DNA from: DATDCY01 sp031406795 [NCBI: Candidatus Rokuibacteriota bacterium]
GTDB taxonomy: Bacteria; JAUVQV01
NCBI GenBank assembly: GCA_031406795.1
Contig: JANOHV010000072.1
Span: 5,060-69,059 of the forward strand
Length of the DNA stretch: 64,000 bases
Direction of reading: 5' to 3'
Positions 56,013-63,939 of the stretch are shown piece by piece. The notes below the pieces were generated by a model. It was not told where the DNA came from, searched no databases, and worked only from the letters and a program-made list of their open reading frames with translations. The translations under genes were made by a program, and so were the position numbers. Within the stretch, counting starts at the first letter, position 1. Every line of letters begins with the position of its first letter.

Positions 56013-57263
56013 CTAGAGCCAGAGGTGGATCATCAACAGGAGTTGGTTGTAATCCTGCTTCGACGGGTTGTTCTCCACGATCCGGCGCACCTGCAGGTCG
56101 AGTTCAGTGAACGGGTAGGGGTGCAGGTCGATCCCGACCCCGTAGCGCTGCGTCGCGTCGTCCCCGGTGTCGCGATCGGGGTCGAAGTACTCGTGGCGCA
56201 GCTTCACCGTCAGCCCGTCCCAAGCGCGCCAGGCGAGCTCGTTGTACGTGATCACGGCGTCGACCTGCCGCCGCCCGGCGATGTCGTCGGAGCGCAGGTC
56301 GCCTTCGAAGAGCCAAACCAGAGTCCCGAGGCGTACGGCGCCGAATGCGCCGGCGGCCGTGCGGTCGCCGCGAATGTTGGTCCCCGCGCCGTAGACGTCC
56401 TCCCAGCGGTCGTTGTCGTTGATGCGCAGATAGGAGGCGCCCAGTTCCAGCCACAGACCGTGCCAGCCGACGGTGCCGGCGAAGATCTGCGGCGTGTTGT
56501 TGGTGTTCTCGCGCGGCAGCAGGTCCCGGTTGAAGTAGGCGGCGCGGGCGAAGGCGACGAGCGGTTCCGTGCCGAATTCCACGCCGGAGCCGTAGGAGAC
56601 GGGGTTGGACTGGTCGACGAACAACTCGCGGCGGATGAACGCCGTGTGGTCCTCGAGCCGGTGTCCGAAGGGGGGGATGAACTTGCCGAATTTCAGATAG
56701 GAGTTGAACGGCAGGTTGTCCACCAGGCCGAAGGCTTCGCGCACGGCGCCATTGCCGCCGCGCTGGAGCCCGAACTGGCTGAAGAGCGAGACATTTGCGT
56801 GGAGGCGCGCGGATGCGTACAGATCGCCCTGCATCGGAAAGAACAGGGGGCTGCGCTTGTCATCCTGGTCGGTGATGACGTCCATGAAGCGTGTGTCCAG
56901 GCCGAGGACGAGGTAGCCGTTCTCTTTCAGCGCGGTGACGGCTTTGTCCACGTTCGCCTGTACCGACTTCACGAGGGGCAGGGTCTTGGTCCCGAAATAC
57001 TGTCCCGCCCGCGTGCGCAACATCCCCCCGGAGGGGTTGACGTGGCAGACGCCGCAACTGAGGCGGCATTCGCGCTCCGACAGGCTGTAGTTGGCCTCAA
57101 TCCACTTCGGGTCGGAGCGCTGGGGCATCACATGGCAGGTGTCGCAGCGCTCGGCGGCCTGCATCGCCAGCAGCGGAGTGGCTCCCGCCTCGGGTGCTCC
57201 GAGCGACAGCAGGCCGAGGGTCAGCGACAGCAAGGACAAGCGGAGCGCGAGCGATCGTTTCAT
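56013..57263 (-). CDS. Dihaem c-type cytochrome fused to an outer-membrane barrel
   Basis: 416 residues. Signal peptide (1-28), then two CXXCH haem sites, CDTCH (40-44) and CGVCH (70-74), in a short cytochrome domain. From about residue 110 to the end (SARLHANVSLFSQFGLQR, SYLKFGKFIPPFGHRLEDH, AFARAAYFNRDLLPRENT, YGVGIDLHPYPFTELDLQV, LLLMIHLWL) the sequence is a run of amphipathic strands typical of a 14-18-strand barrel. A cytochrome joined to a porin-like barrel could carry electrons across the outer membrane. Distal haem ligands are not identifiable. Ribosome site AGGGGGA precedes the ATG. Confidence 0.82.
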   Translation of the reverse strand: MKRSLALRLSLLSLTLGLLSLGAPEAGATPLLAMQAAERCDTCHVMPQRSDPKWIEANYSLSERECRLSCGVCHVNPSGGMLRTRAGQYFGTKTLPLVKSVQANVDKAVTALKENGYLVLGLDTRFMDVITDQDDKRSPLFFPMQGDLYASARLHANVSLFSQFGLQRGGNGAVREAFGLVDNLPFNSYLKFGKFIPPFGHRLEDHTAFIRRELFVDQSNPVSYGSGVEFGTEPLVAFARAAYFNRDLLPRENTNNTPQIFAGTVGWHGLWLELGASYLRINDNDRWEDVYGAGTNIRGDRTAAGAFGAVRLGTLVWLFEGDLRSDDIAGRRQVDAVITYNELAWRAWDGLTVKLRHEYFDPDRDTGDDATQRYGVGIDLHPYPFTELDLQVRRIVENNPSKQDYNQLLLMIHLWL

Positions 57264-57501
57264 TGAGCATCCCCCTCTGTTGGTTGTGCCGGTGCACGGC
57301 GCCGGGCGTGGAACCCGGCAACGCTGCTATCCGGATTATCCACCCGGACGCAGGGGTGTCAAGCCGGTATCCGCCTCATGCCGGCAGGGGCCGGCCGGCG
57401 CGATTTCCCGGCGGCGCTTCACGCGGCACGCTGGCCCTGTCCGTCGGGACGCGGTATGCTCCTGCGAGCGCGAACTACCGCAACTTCAAGGGAGGATGCC
57501 G

Positions 57502-59148
57502 ATGAATCGACCTTGGACACACAACTACGATCATCCGGTTCCGGAGCCCTTCACCTTCCCGGAGACCACCCTCGACCGGCTTTTCGTGGGCACTGCCGCG
57601 AGCCACCCGGACTGGGTGGCGCTGAGCTACAACGACGAGGACACCAGTTACGCTCAGCTCAACGAGCGCGTCAATCGCTTCGCACACGGCCTGCGGTCTC
57701 TCGGGGTGGCCAAGGGCGATCGTGTGGCGCTGATGCTGCCGACCGCGCCGGTGTACCCGATCGCCGCCGTGGCCGTGCACAAGCTCGGCGCGATCATCGT
57801 CAATGTCGGCGTCATGACGAAGGGGCCCGAATTCGCGGCGATCCTCCGCGCCACCGGCGCGCGGGTGCTCGTCACGCTCGACGTCTTCCTGCCGAACATC
57901 CACCAGTCGCTGGCCGCAGCCGGCGTCGAGCACCTGATCCTCCACTCCGTGTCGGGTCTGGAGAAGAAGCTCCCGCCGCTCGCCGTCACTCCGGTGCCCT
58001 TCGACCAGCTGCTGCGCTCCCACCCCGCGACCGAGCCGCCCGCGGTGGCCGAACCGGGGGACCTGGCCCTGCTCCAGATGACCAGCGGCACCAGCGGCCG
58101 GCCAAAGGCCGTGATGCTCACCCACCGCTCCGTCGTCGCGAACCTGCACCAGATCGAGGCTTTCCGCCCCGGCGCGGCGCCGTCGAACGCCCCGGTGATC
58201 TGTCTGCTGCCGTTCTTCCACGTCTTCGGTTTCACGATCTGCCTGCAGCTCTCGGTGCTGCGGGGCTATCGCATGGTGCTTGTGCCGCGCTTCGACCCGC
58301 TCGCCGTGGTGCCGCTGCTCGGGCTACTGGAGAAGTATCGGCCGGTGCTGTCGCTTCCCGCGGTGCCCGGCCTGTGGATCGCGCTGACCAAGCACCTCGA
58401 GGGCAGCCCCGGGATGCGCGCGGTGCTCGCCGAGATCGAGATGCCCTCGTGCGGCGGCGCCCCCTTGCCGCCGGCCGTGAAGGAACGGTATCTCCAGCTC
58501 ACCGGGCGCCGCCTCCACGAGGCCTACGGGCTCTCGGAGGCCTCCTCCACCACGCACATGACACCGCTCACCAAACCCTGCCCTGCCGGCTCCATCGGCA
58601 TCCCGCTGCCGGGCACCGACGCCCGCATCGTCGATCTCGCGGCTGCCGAGCGCACGCTCGAGCCCGGAGAGGTCGGCGAACTCGTGGTGCGCGGTCCCCA
58701 GGTCATGGCCGGGTACTGGCAGACGCCGGAGGCGACCGAGTCCACCGCGCGGCTTGAAGGCGGGTGGCTGTTCACCGGCGATCTGGCGCGGATGGACGCG
58801 GAGGGCTTCTTCTTCATCGTGGACCGCAAGGACGATCTGATCATCACCAGCGGCTTCAACGTCTATCCGAGCGAAATCGAAGCGGTCCTCAAGGCGCACC
58901 CGGGCGTCGCCGATGCCGTCGTCGTCGGAGTGCCCGACGCATCCCGCGGCCGCTCGATCGTGGCGCGCGTGATCCCGCGCGAGGGCAGTGCGCTCACGGA
59001 CGCCGAGGTGCTGGCGCACTGTCGGGCGCGGCTGCCCGATTACAAGGTTCCCCGCCGGGTGCTGATCGTCGCCGAGATTCCCAAGTCGCCCGTCGGCAAG
59101 CCCCTGCGCAGGGAGTTGCGTAACACGGCAGAGGGAGCAGTCAGCTGA
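57502..59148 (+). CDS. AMP-binding acyl-CoA/acyl-ACP ligase
   Basis: 548 residues from the ATG at 57502, six bases after GGAGG. Motifs: LLQMTSGTSGRPKAVMLTHRS (ATP loop), LPFFHVFGF, EAYGLSEASSTTHMTP, GWLFTGDLARMDAEGFFFIVDRKDDLIITSGFNVYPSEIE, and catalytic lysine SPVGKPLRREL. Similar to fatty-acyl-CoA/AMP ligases. It adjoins a gene set with KS and ACP on the opposite strand, so it could load an acyl group onto the ACP; that is inference. Convergent with the PagL-like gene (10-base gap). Confidence 0.9.
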   Translation: MNRPWTHNYDHPVPEPFTFPETTLDRLFVGTAASHPDWVALSYNDEDTSYAQLNERVNRFAHGLRSLGVAKGDRVALMLPTAPVYPIAAVAVHKLGAIIVNVGVMTKGPEFAAILRATGARVLVTLDVFLPNIHQSLAAAGVEHLILHSVSGLEKKLPPLAVTPVPFDQLLRSHPATEPPAVAEPGDLALLQMTSGTSGRPKAVMLTHRSVVANLHQIEAFRPGAAPSNAPVICLLPFFHVFGFTICLQLSVLRGYRMVLVPRFDPLAVVPLLGLLEKYRPVLSLPAVPGLWIALTKHLEGSPGMRAVLAEIEMPSCGGAPLPPAVKERYLQLTGRRLHEAYGLSEASSTTHMTPLTKPCPAGSIGIPLPGTDARIVDLAAAERTLEPGEVGELVVRGPQVMAGYWQTPEATESTARLEGGWLFTGDLARMDAEGFFFIVDRKDDLIITSGFNVYPSEIEAVLKAHPGVADAVVVGVPDASRGRSIVARVIPREGSALTDAEVLAHCRARLPDYKVPRRVLIVAEIPKSPVGKPLRRELRNTAEGAVS

Positions 59149-59158
59149 AAGAGGCCGT

Positions 59159-59710
59159 CTAGAAATAGCGGCCGAACAGCAGCTGCACGGAATTCACGCC
59201 GGTATTCTGCTCGTCGAGGCCGCCGTTGGAGATGTGGTGGAGGCGCGCCTCGATGAACAGCGCCGGATCCGGCCCGAACTCGACTCCCAGGCCGAGCAGT
59301 GGGTTGAAGTTGAACCGCCACCCCTGCCCGTCGACCATGTAGTCGGTGTAGATGATGCCGACCCCCCCCCCGATATAGGGCCGCACGCGCCCGGCGCTCA
59401 TGCCGGGATAGTAGAGCTGGGCGACCATATTCGCCGAGGTCATCAGCTGCAGCGACGGCTCGAAGTTCGCCCCCAGACTGTATTCCACCCTGAAGCGCAG
59501 CGTCTCGGGCGCCCGGTGCGGCCAGATCCGGTCGTAGTCGTAGAGGAGGATTCCGGTCAGCAGGCAGAAGCCCACGCCGCCGGGGCTGTACGATGCGCCG
59601 CAGGAGACCGCGAACCCCGCCCGCGTCGGTTCGGTCGCGGCCGCGTGCAGGGATGGCGGCGCGAGCAGGCTCGCGGCGAGGAGCGCGGCGTTGACGATGA
59701 CGCGTTTCAT
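59159..59710 (-). CDS. PagL-like outer-membrane lipid A deacylase homologue
   Basis: 183 residues with signal peptide (MKRVIVNAALLAASLLAPPSLHA). Beta strands plus LFIEARLHHISNGGLDEQN, the histidine-serine region of the PagL/acyloxyacyl-hydrolase family, and a C-terminal aromatic (LLFGRYF). PagL removes the 3-O-acyl chain of lipid A. The catalytic His-Ser pair appears present; the acidic third residue is not certain. The start at 59710 overlaps the stop of the KS-like gene (ATGA), so it belongs to the same operon. Confidence 0.75.
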   Translation of the reverse strand: MKRVIVNAALLAASLLAPPSLHAAATEPTRAGFAVSCGASYSPGGVGFCLLTGILLYDYDRIWPHRAPETLRFRVEYSLGANFEPSLQLMTSANMVAQLYYPGMSAGRVRPYIGGGVGIIYTDYMVDGQGWRFNFNPLLGLGVEFGPDPALFIEARLHHISNGGLDEQNTGVNSVQLLFGRYF

Positions 59711-60795
59711 GCCTTCGACAGCAGCGTCAGCGCGTATTCCCCGCCGGCCGACACGCGCAGCAGGCCGATGCCGGCGGACGGCAGCGGTTCGCCGGCCGGC
59801 GGCACGCGCCAGGAATGCGGGCGATCCGACTCCGGCGGCGATGCGGGCGTGCAGCCGGACCGCAGCAGCACGGCCGCCGCCGCGGCGTCGAAAGCCGTTG
59901 CGGTCGGGAAACTGCCCCAGATCTGGCCGAGCGAGGTGACCGCGCACCCCGCGGGGACGAGTTTGACGTAGGCGCCGGCGCACCGGCGGTGGCCGTCCGC
60001 GCCGAGCACGAGGAGACGATCCGCGGGGATCCCCGCGGGAGCGCCGCCGATGCGTCCCATCCGCACCGCCTCGATGATCGCGTCGCCGCCGCGCCCCGCC
60101 GAGGGGCGCTCCAGCAGCAGGAAGGCGCAGCCCTCGCCGGGGCGGGCCGTTTGGCGGCGGGTGTCCAGGGGGAGGCACCGCGGGGAGTCGGGCTCGCCGA
60201 AGGAGCGCTTCCAGCAGTACCCGAGGACATCGCAATATTCGTCGACACCGCCGACCAGCACGCGATCCACGCGTCCCTCCGCGAGCCAGAGGGTGGCGGT
60301 GAGCAGCGCCGAAGAGGCCGACACCTCGAACTGGCTCAGCGAGAGATTGGGCCCGGTCACCCCGAGCAGGGTCGAGAGGTTTGCGGCCGGGGCGTTGTGA
60401 ACGGAGGAGGAGAACAGCGTGGGGGAGGAACAGGAATCGCCGCTGTCGATGAAGGAGTCGAGGAATGCGAGGGTGGTGCCCGAGGGGCCGTACCCGGTCG
60501 AGAGCACGACTCCCATGCGCCCATCGGGGCGGTCGACGCCGGCGTCGCGCAGGGCCAGGCAGGCGCCGAGAATCGCCAGCCGGGAGATGGTGTCCATCCG
60601 GCGCAGGGACCGGCGGTCGACGAAGGCCTCGAGCGCGGCGGTGTCCGCGCGCCGGCACCCGCTGTCGACCCCGCCGGCGCCGGGGATCGGAACGGCCGGG
60701 CCCGGGTTGCCGGCGAGTGCGTCGCGCAGCGCCTCGACCCCGGTCCCGAATCCCCCGACGACGCCAATGCCGCGGATCGCGGCCAGCGCGCTCAC
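59707..60795 (-). CDS. Ketosynthase-like protein lacking catalytic Cys (chain-length-factor type)
   Basis: 362 residues from a GTG overlapping the KS stop. Thiolase/KS fold is recognisable: GVVLSTGYGPSGTTLAF, LAEGRVDRVLVGGVDEYCD, ARPGEGCAFLLLER. At the active-site position FEVSASSALL has Ser161 where the catalytic cysteine should be, and the GHTLGAAG histidine segment is replaced by LGQIWGSFPTATAFD. It therefore cannot condense by the normal mechanism and resembles chain-length factors that dimerise with an active KS. Neighbour 60792-61991 is that likely partner. Confidence 0.82.
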   Translation of the reverse strand: MSALAAIRGIGVVGGFGTGVEALRDALAGNPGPAVPIPGAGGVDSGCRRADTAALEAFVDRRSLRRMDTISRLAILGACLALRDAGVDRPDGRMGVVLSTGYGPSGTTLAFLDSFIDSGDSCSSPTLFSSSVHNAPAANLSTLLGVTGPNLSLSQFEVSASSALLTATLWLAEGRVDRVLVGGVDEYCDVLGYCWKRSFGEPDSPRCLPLDTRRQTARPGEGCAFLLLERPSAGRGGDAIIEAVRMGRIGGAPAGIPADRLLVLGADGHRRCAGAYVKLVPAGCAVTSLGQIWGSFPTATAFDAAAAAVLLRSGCTPASPPESDRPHSWRVPPAGEPLPSAGIGLLRVSAGGEYALTLLSKA

Positions 60796-61991
60796 CGGTC
60801 GGCCCTCCCGAGGATCAGGACGGCGTTGTTGCCGCCGAACGCCAGCGAGTCGGAAAGCGCCACGCCGCCTTCGATGTCGCGCCCGATCGCGGACGGCGTC
60901 CCGTGGATGTCGGGGTCGGCCTCGGCGAAGCCGGCGCTGGCCGGAATCCGTCCGGCCTCGAGGCAGGCCACCGTGAAGGCGGCCTCGATCGCCCCGGCGG
61001 CGCCGAGCGTGTGGCCGGTGTAGCCCTTGGTGGACAAGAACGGCGTCTCCGGGAACAGCTGGTTCAACACCCGCCCCTCGACGCGGTCGTTGTCGGGGGT
61101 GCCGGTGCCGTGGGCGTTGATGAAGGCCACCTCGCGCGGCGCGACGCCGGCGCAGGCGAGCGCTTCGGCGAAGGCCTGGCGCAATCCGCGGCCTTCGGGG
61201 TGCGGCGCCGTCAGGTGGTGTGCGTCGCAGGCGGAGCCGTACCCGAGCACCCGGGCACGCACCCGCGCGCCGCGGGCCGCGGCCGCCGCGGGGCTCTCGA
61301 GCACCAGCACCGCGGCCCCCTCGCCGAGATTGAGGCCACGGCGATTGCGGTCGAACGGGCGGCAGGGCTGGTCGTCGGTGATCATCAGCGAAATGAAGCC
61401 GTTGTAGATGATGCGGCAGAGTTCGTCGGCGCCGCCGGCCAGCGCCACGTCGCAGACGCCCGCCCGGAGCCACGACGCGGCGATGCCGATGGCGTCGGTG
61501 CCCGACGAGCAGGCGTTGACCACGGTCTGCACCGGACCGTCGAGCCCGAGTTCACGCGAGACGGCGGCCGCGGGGTTGCTGCGCAGGAAACGCTCGATCG
61601 TTTCGAGGTCAGGGCACCCGCCGCCGCGGTACTCCCGGTAGAAGTCCTCGATGTTCAAAGCGCACCCGACGGTGGTCCCGAGGCAGACGCCAACCCGCAG
61701 TCGTTGCAGCGCGGCGGGCTCCCAGCCGGCGTCGACGAGGGACTGCCGGGTTGCCGCCAGCGCGAATCGCGTGGTCAGGAGCAGGTCGGTCCGTTCGAGG
61801 AGGTCTGCCGGGACAAAATCGTCGGGCACGCCGAAGACCGGATAACGCTTCGGGTGGCCGGTGCTGAAGCGAACCGGGGGGTGAGGGGAGCGCCGCGCGG
61901 CGGCCATCGAGGACATCGCCGCGGGAAGATCCCGCCCGGCGGCACAGATGCACCCGATCCCGGTGACGGCCGCCGGGGTAGGGGGGGTCAT
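60792..61991 (-). CDS. Beta-ketoacyl-ACP synthase (FabF-type)
   Basis: 399 residues. Complete catalytic triad: Cys161 in VNACSSG, His294 in NAHGTGTPDND and His327 in GYTGHTLGAAG. Condenses an acyl group with malonyl-ACP. The overlap with the ACP stop (ATGA) and with the next gene's start (GTGA) shows tight coupling of ACP, KS and the Cys-less partner, the minimal set of a type II fatty-acid/polyketide-like system. Confidence 0.92.
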   Translation of the reverse strand: MTPPTPAAVTGIGCICAAGRDLPAAMSSMAAARRSPHPPVRFSTGHPKRYPVFGVPDDFVPADLLERTDLLLTTRFALAATRQSLVDAGWEPAALQRLRVGVCLGTTVGCALNIEDFYREYRGGGCPDLETIERFLRSNPAAAVSRELGLDGPVQTVVNACSSGTDAIGIAASWLRAGVCDVALAGGADELCRIIYNGFISLMITDDQPCRPFDRNRRGLNLGEGAAVLVLESPAAAAARGARVRARVLGYGSACDAHHLTAPHPEGRGLRQAFAEALACAGVAPREVAFINAHGTGTPDNDRVEGRVLNQLFPETPFLSTKGYTGHTLGAAGAIEAAFTVACLEAGRIPASAGFAEADPDIHGTPSAIGRDIEGGVALSDSLAFGGNNAVLILGRADR

Positions 61992-62242
61992 CCCCGGTAG
62001 CGCTCTTCCACGAACGCCGCGAGCGTGTCGATCGAGCGGAAGGCCTCGCGACCCTCCTCCATGTCCTTGATCTCGACGCCGAAATGTTTCTGGATCAGAA
62101 CGACGAGCTCCACGGCGTCCAGGGAGTCGAGCCCCAGACCTTCGCCGAACAGGGGCGCGGAGTCGACGATATCCTCCGGGCGCATCTCCTCGAGGTTGAT
62201 TCCCTCGATGATGATCTTCTTCAACTGGTCTTTCACGGTCAT
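61988..62242 (-). CDS. Acyl carrier protein (free product, in frame with the upstream fusion)
   Basis: 84 residues starting MTVKDQLKKIIIEGINLEEM. The phosphopantetheine serine is Ser40 in GLGLDSLDAVELVV. The strand is the same as, and in frame with, the preceding deacetylase-methyltransferase gene, with no stop between them. However, GGGGGAGG lies before the ATG at 62242 and a good promoter (TTGAGG, 17 bases, TATAAT) is 34-62 bases upstream, so a free ACP should also be made. It supplies the KS/KS-like pair. Confidence 0.85.
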   Translation of the reverse strand: MTVKDQLKKIIIEGINLEEMRPEDIVDSAPLFGEGLGLDSLDAVELVVLIQKHFGVEIKDMEEGREAFRSIDTLAAFVEERYRG

Positions 62243-63775
62243 ACTTCCCGACCTCCCCCAGGTAATTGACTTTTCATTATACCCGCCCGAAGTGCGGTCC
62301 TCAAGGCGCCCGGCCGCCTCCGGCAGCGCGCGGCCCCGCCGGGCCGCCACTTCCAGCAGCATGCCGTCGAAGGGCCAGGACTTGAGCAGGTTGGAGGAGA
62401 CCCGGATCTCTTCGAAGCCGGCGGCCGCGAGCATTGCGGTGATTTCCCGGCGGCTGTGCGCCTTGAGCCACACCCCCTGACGCGCGGCGTTGCCGATCTG
62501 GGTGAACAGGCCGAACAGCGAGCGCCGCGTGGTGATGAAATAGAGGATGCCCCCCGGTTCGAGGTGCCGCGCGAGGCATTTCAGGAACGCGGGGAGATCG
62601 GCCAGGTAATACAGCGCGGAAAAGCCGCAGGCCAGGGAATAACGACCCTCCAGGTCCAGCGTCTCCGCATTTCCGGTCAGGGTCCGGATGTTGACCAGCC
62701 GTTCGGTGATCGCTTTCCGCTTCAAGATCTCCAGCATGCGGCTGGAGACGTCGACGGCTACCACTTCCCGGCAGTGCCGGGCGATGGGCAGCGTGAAGAT
62801 GCCGGTGCCCGCCCCGATCTCGAGCACCCGGTCCGCCCCGGTGAAGAGCCGCGGAAGCTGCGCCTGGAAAAGCGCATACTCGGCCCGTTTGGCGATCGAA
62901 ACCGCCGAGTTGAACTGCTCGGCGTCGTAGTCTGCCGCCAGGGTGTCGTAAAAGAGGGCCGCCGGCAGCCGCTCTTCGGGCGTCGCTTCGCGCACCATGA
63001 CCTCCCTGCCGATCAGACGGGCCAGCGGGACGACGTCCAGCCCCTTCTGCTTCAGGCCGCGAATCAGCGCGTCGAACTCGCCGAGCAGCAGGTCCGCGCT
63101 CGCCCGCGGCGGAGCGACATCGTGGAGGGCGATGATGTCACCCGGGGCGACCTTCTTCAGCACCCGCGACGCGAGGCGGGCGATCCGCCGGTTTCCCATG
63201 TCGCCGGCACGGCAACTGAAGTTGACGCAGTACATCCCCTGCTCGAGCAGGACCCGCCAGAGGTGGGGATTGGTGATCCCCACCGGGGGCCTGAAGGCCA
63301 GCGGGACGATGCCGAACCGCCCGAGCACGCTCTGGGCGGCCTGGACCTCGCGCCGGAGCGTCCGCATCCCCTTGAGCATCAGCCACGGCAGGTGGCGGTA
63401 GGAGTGGTTGCCGATCGCATGCCCGCGCGCGAGGGTGTCACGGACGATGGCGGGGTGACGGGCGGCGTTGCCCCCCGTCACGAAGAACGTCGCGCGGACG
63501 CCGTGCCGGTCGAGAAGATCGAGCAGCCGGGGCGTGAAGGCGGGATCCGGGCCGTCGTCGAACGTCAGCGCGACGCCCTGTTCGCCGCGCTTGCCCCGGC
63601 TGACAACCGGCAGAAAGAAGCCGAAGCTGGGAAGAAACGGGGCGATCGCACAGACCAGCACGAACGCCAGCAGCGGCAGCGGCGCGAACCGGCTGCCAAG
63701 GAGCAGCAGCAGCGCGTAGACGTGAAACGCGGCGAACCCGAAGATCGCGGCGGGCGAGAACGGGCAAATCTTCAA
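61988..63775 (-). CDS. Polysaccharide deacetylase-methyltransferase(-ACP) fusion
   Basis: 595 residues if read to its stop. Two N-terminal membrane helices (about 8-57), a NodB deacetylase domain (about 65-255) with TFDDGPD (71-77), HSYRH (124-128), RPPVG and LHD, then a SAM methyltransferase domain (about 275-490) with VLEIGAGTG (317-325), then ACP from residue 512. The start is a TTG at 63775. The deacetylase faces the periplasm if the helices span, whereas a methyltransferase and ACP work in the cytoplasm, so the topology of a single chain is puzzling. Without the ACP the protein would end near residue 505, but no stop codon exists there. Confidence 0.75.
   Translation of the reverse strand: MKICPFSPAAIFGFAAFHVYALLLLLGSRFAPLPLLAFVLVCAIAPFLPSFGFFLPVVSRGKRGEQGVALTFDDGPDPAFTPRLLDLLDRHGVRATFFVTGGNAARHPAIVRDTLARGHAIGNHSYRHLPWLMLKGMRTLRREVQAAQSVLGRFGIVPLAFRPPVGITNPHLWRVLLEQGMYCVNFSCRAGDMGNRRIARLASRVLKKVAPGDIIALHDVAPPRASADLLLGEFDALIRGLKQKGLDVVPLARLIGREVMVREATPEERLPAALFYDTLAADYDAEQFNSAVSIAKRAEYALFQAQLPRLFTGADRVLEIGAGTGIFTLPIARHCREVVAVDVSSRMLEILKRKAITERLVNIRTLTGNAETLDLEGRYSLACGFSALYYLADLPAFLKCLARHLEPGGILYFITTRRSLFGLFTQIGNAARQGVWLKAHSRREITAMLAAAGFEEIRVSSNLLKSWPFDGMLLEVAARRGRALPEAAGRLEDRTSGGYNEKSITWGRSGSMTVKDQLKKIIIEGINLEEMRPEDIVDSAPLFGEGLGLDSLDAVELVVLIQKHFGVEIKDMEEGREAFRSIDTLAAFVEERYRG
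62276..62304 (-). promoter_or_regulatory. Internal promoter for ACP-KS genes
   Basis: Minus-strand TTGAGG, 17-base spacer and a perfect TATAAT, inside the end of the deacetylase-methyltransferase reading frame. Confidence 0.7.
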
Positions 63776-63939
63776 GAGCGGCTTCCGGCGCCTTCAGTCA
63801 TCGCATCTCCCTGTCGCGTCCATGATGCCACAGTGCCGCCGGAGGTGCCGGCGCGGCGCCTTGACTTTCGCCGTCTGCAGCAGGAGACTCCGGCGGTGCG
63901 CTGCGCCGGCGCCCGCTCTGAAAGGATGGGATTCAGGAT

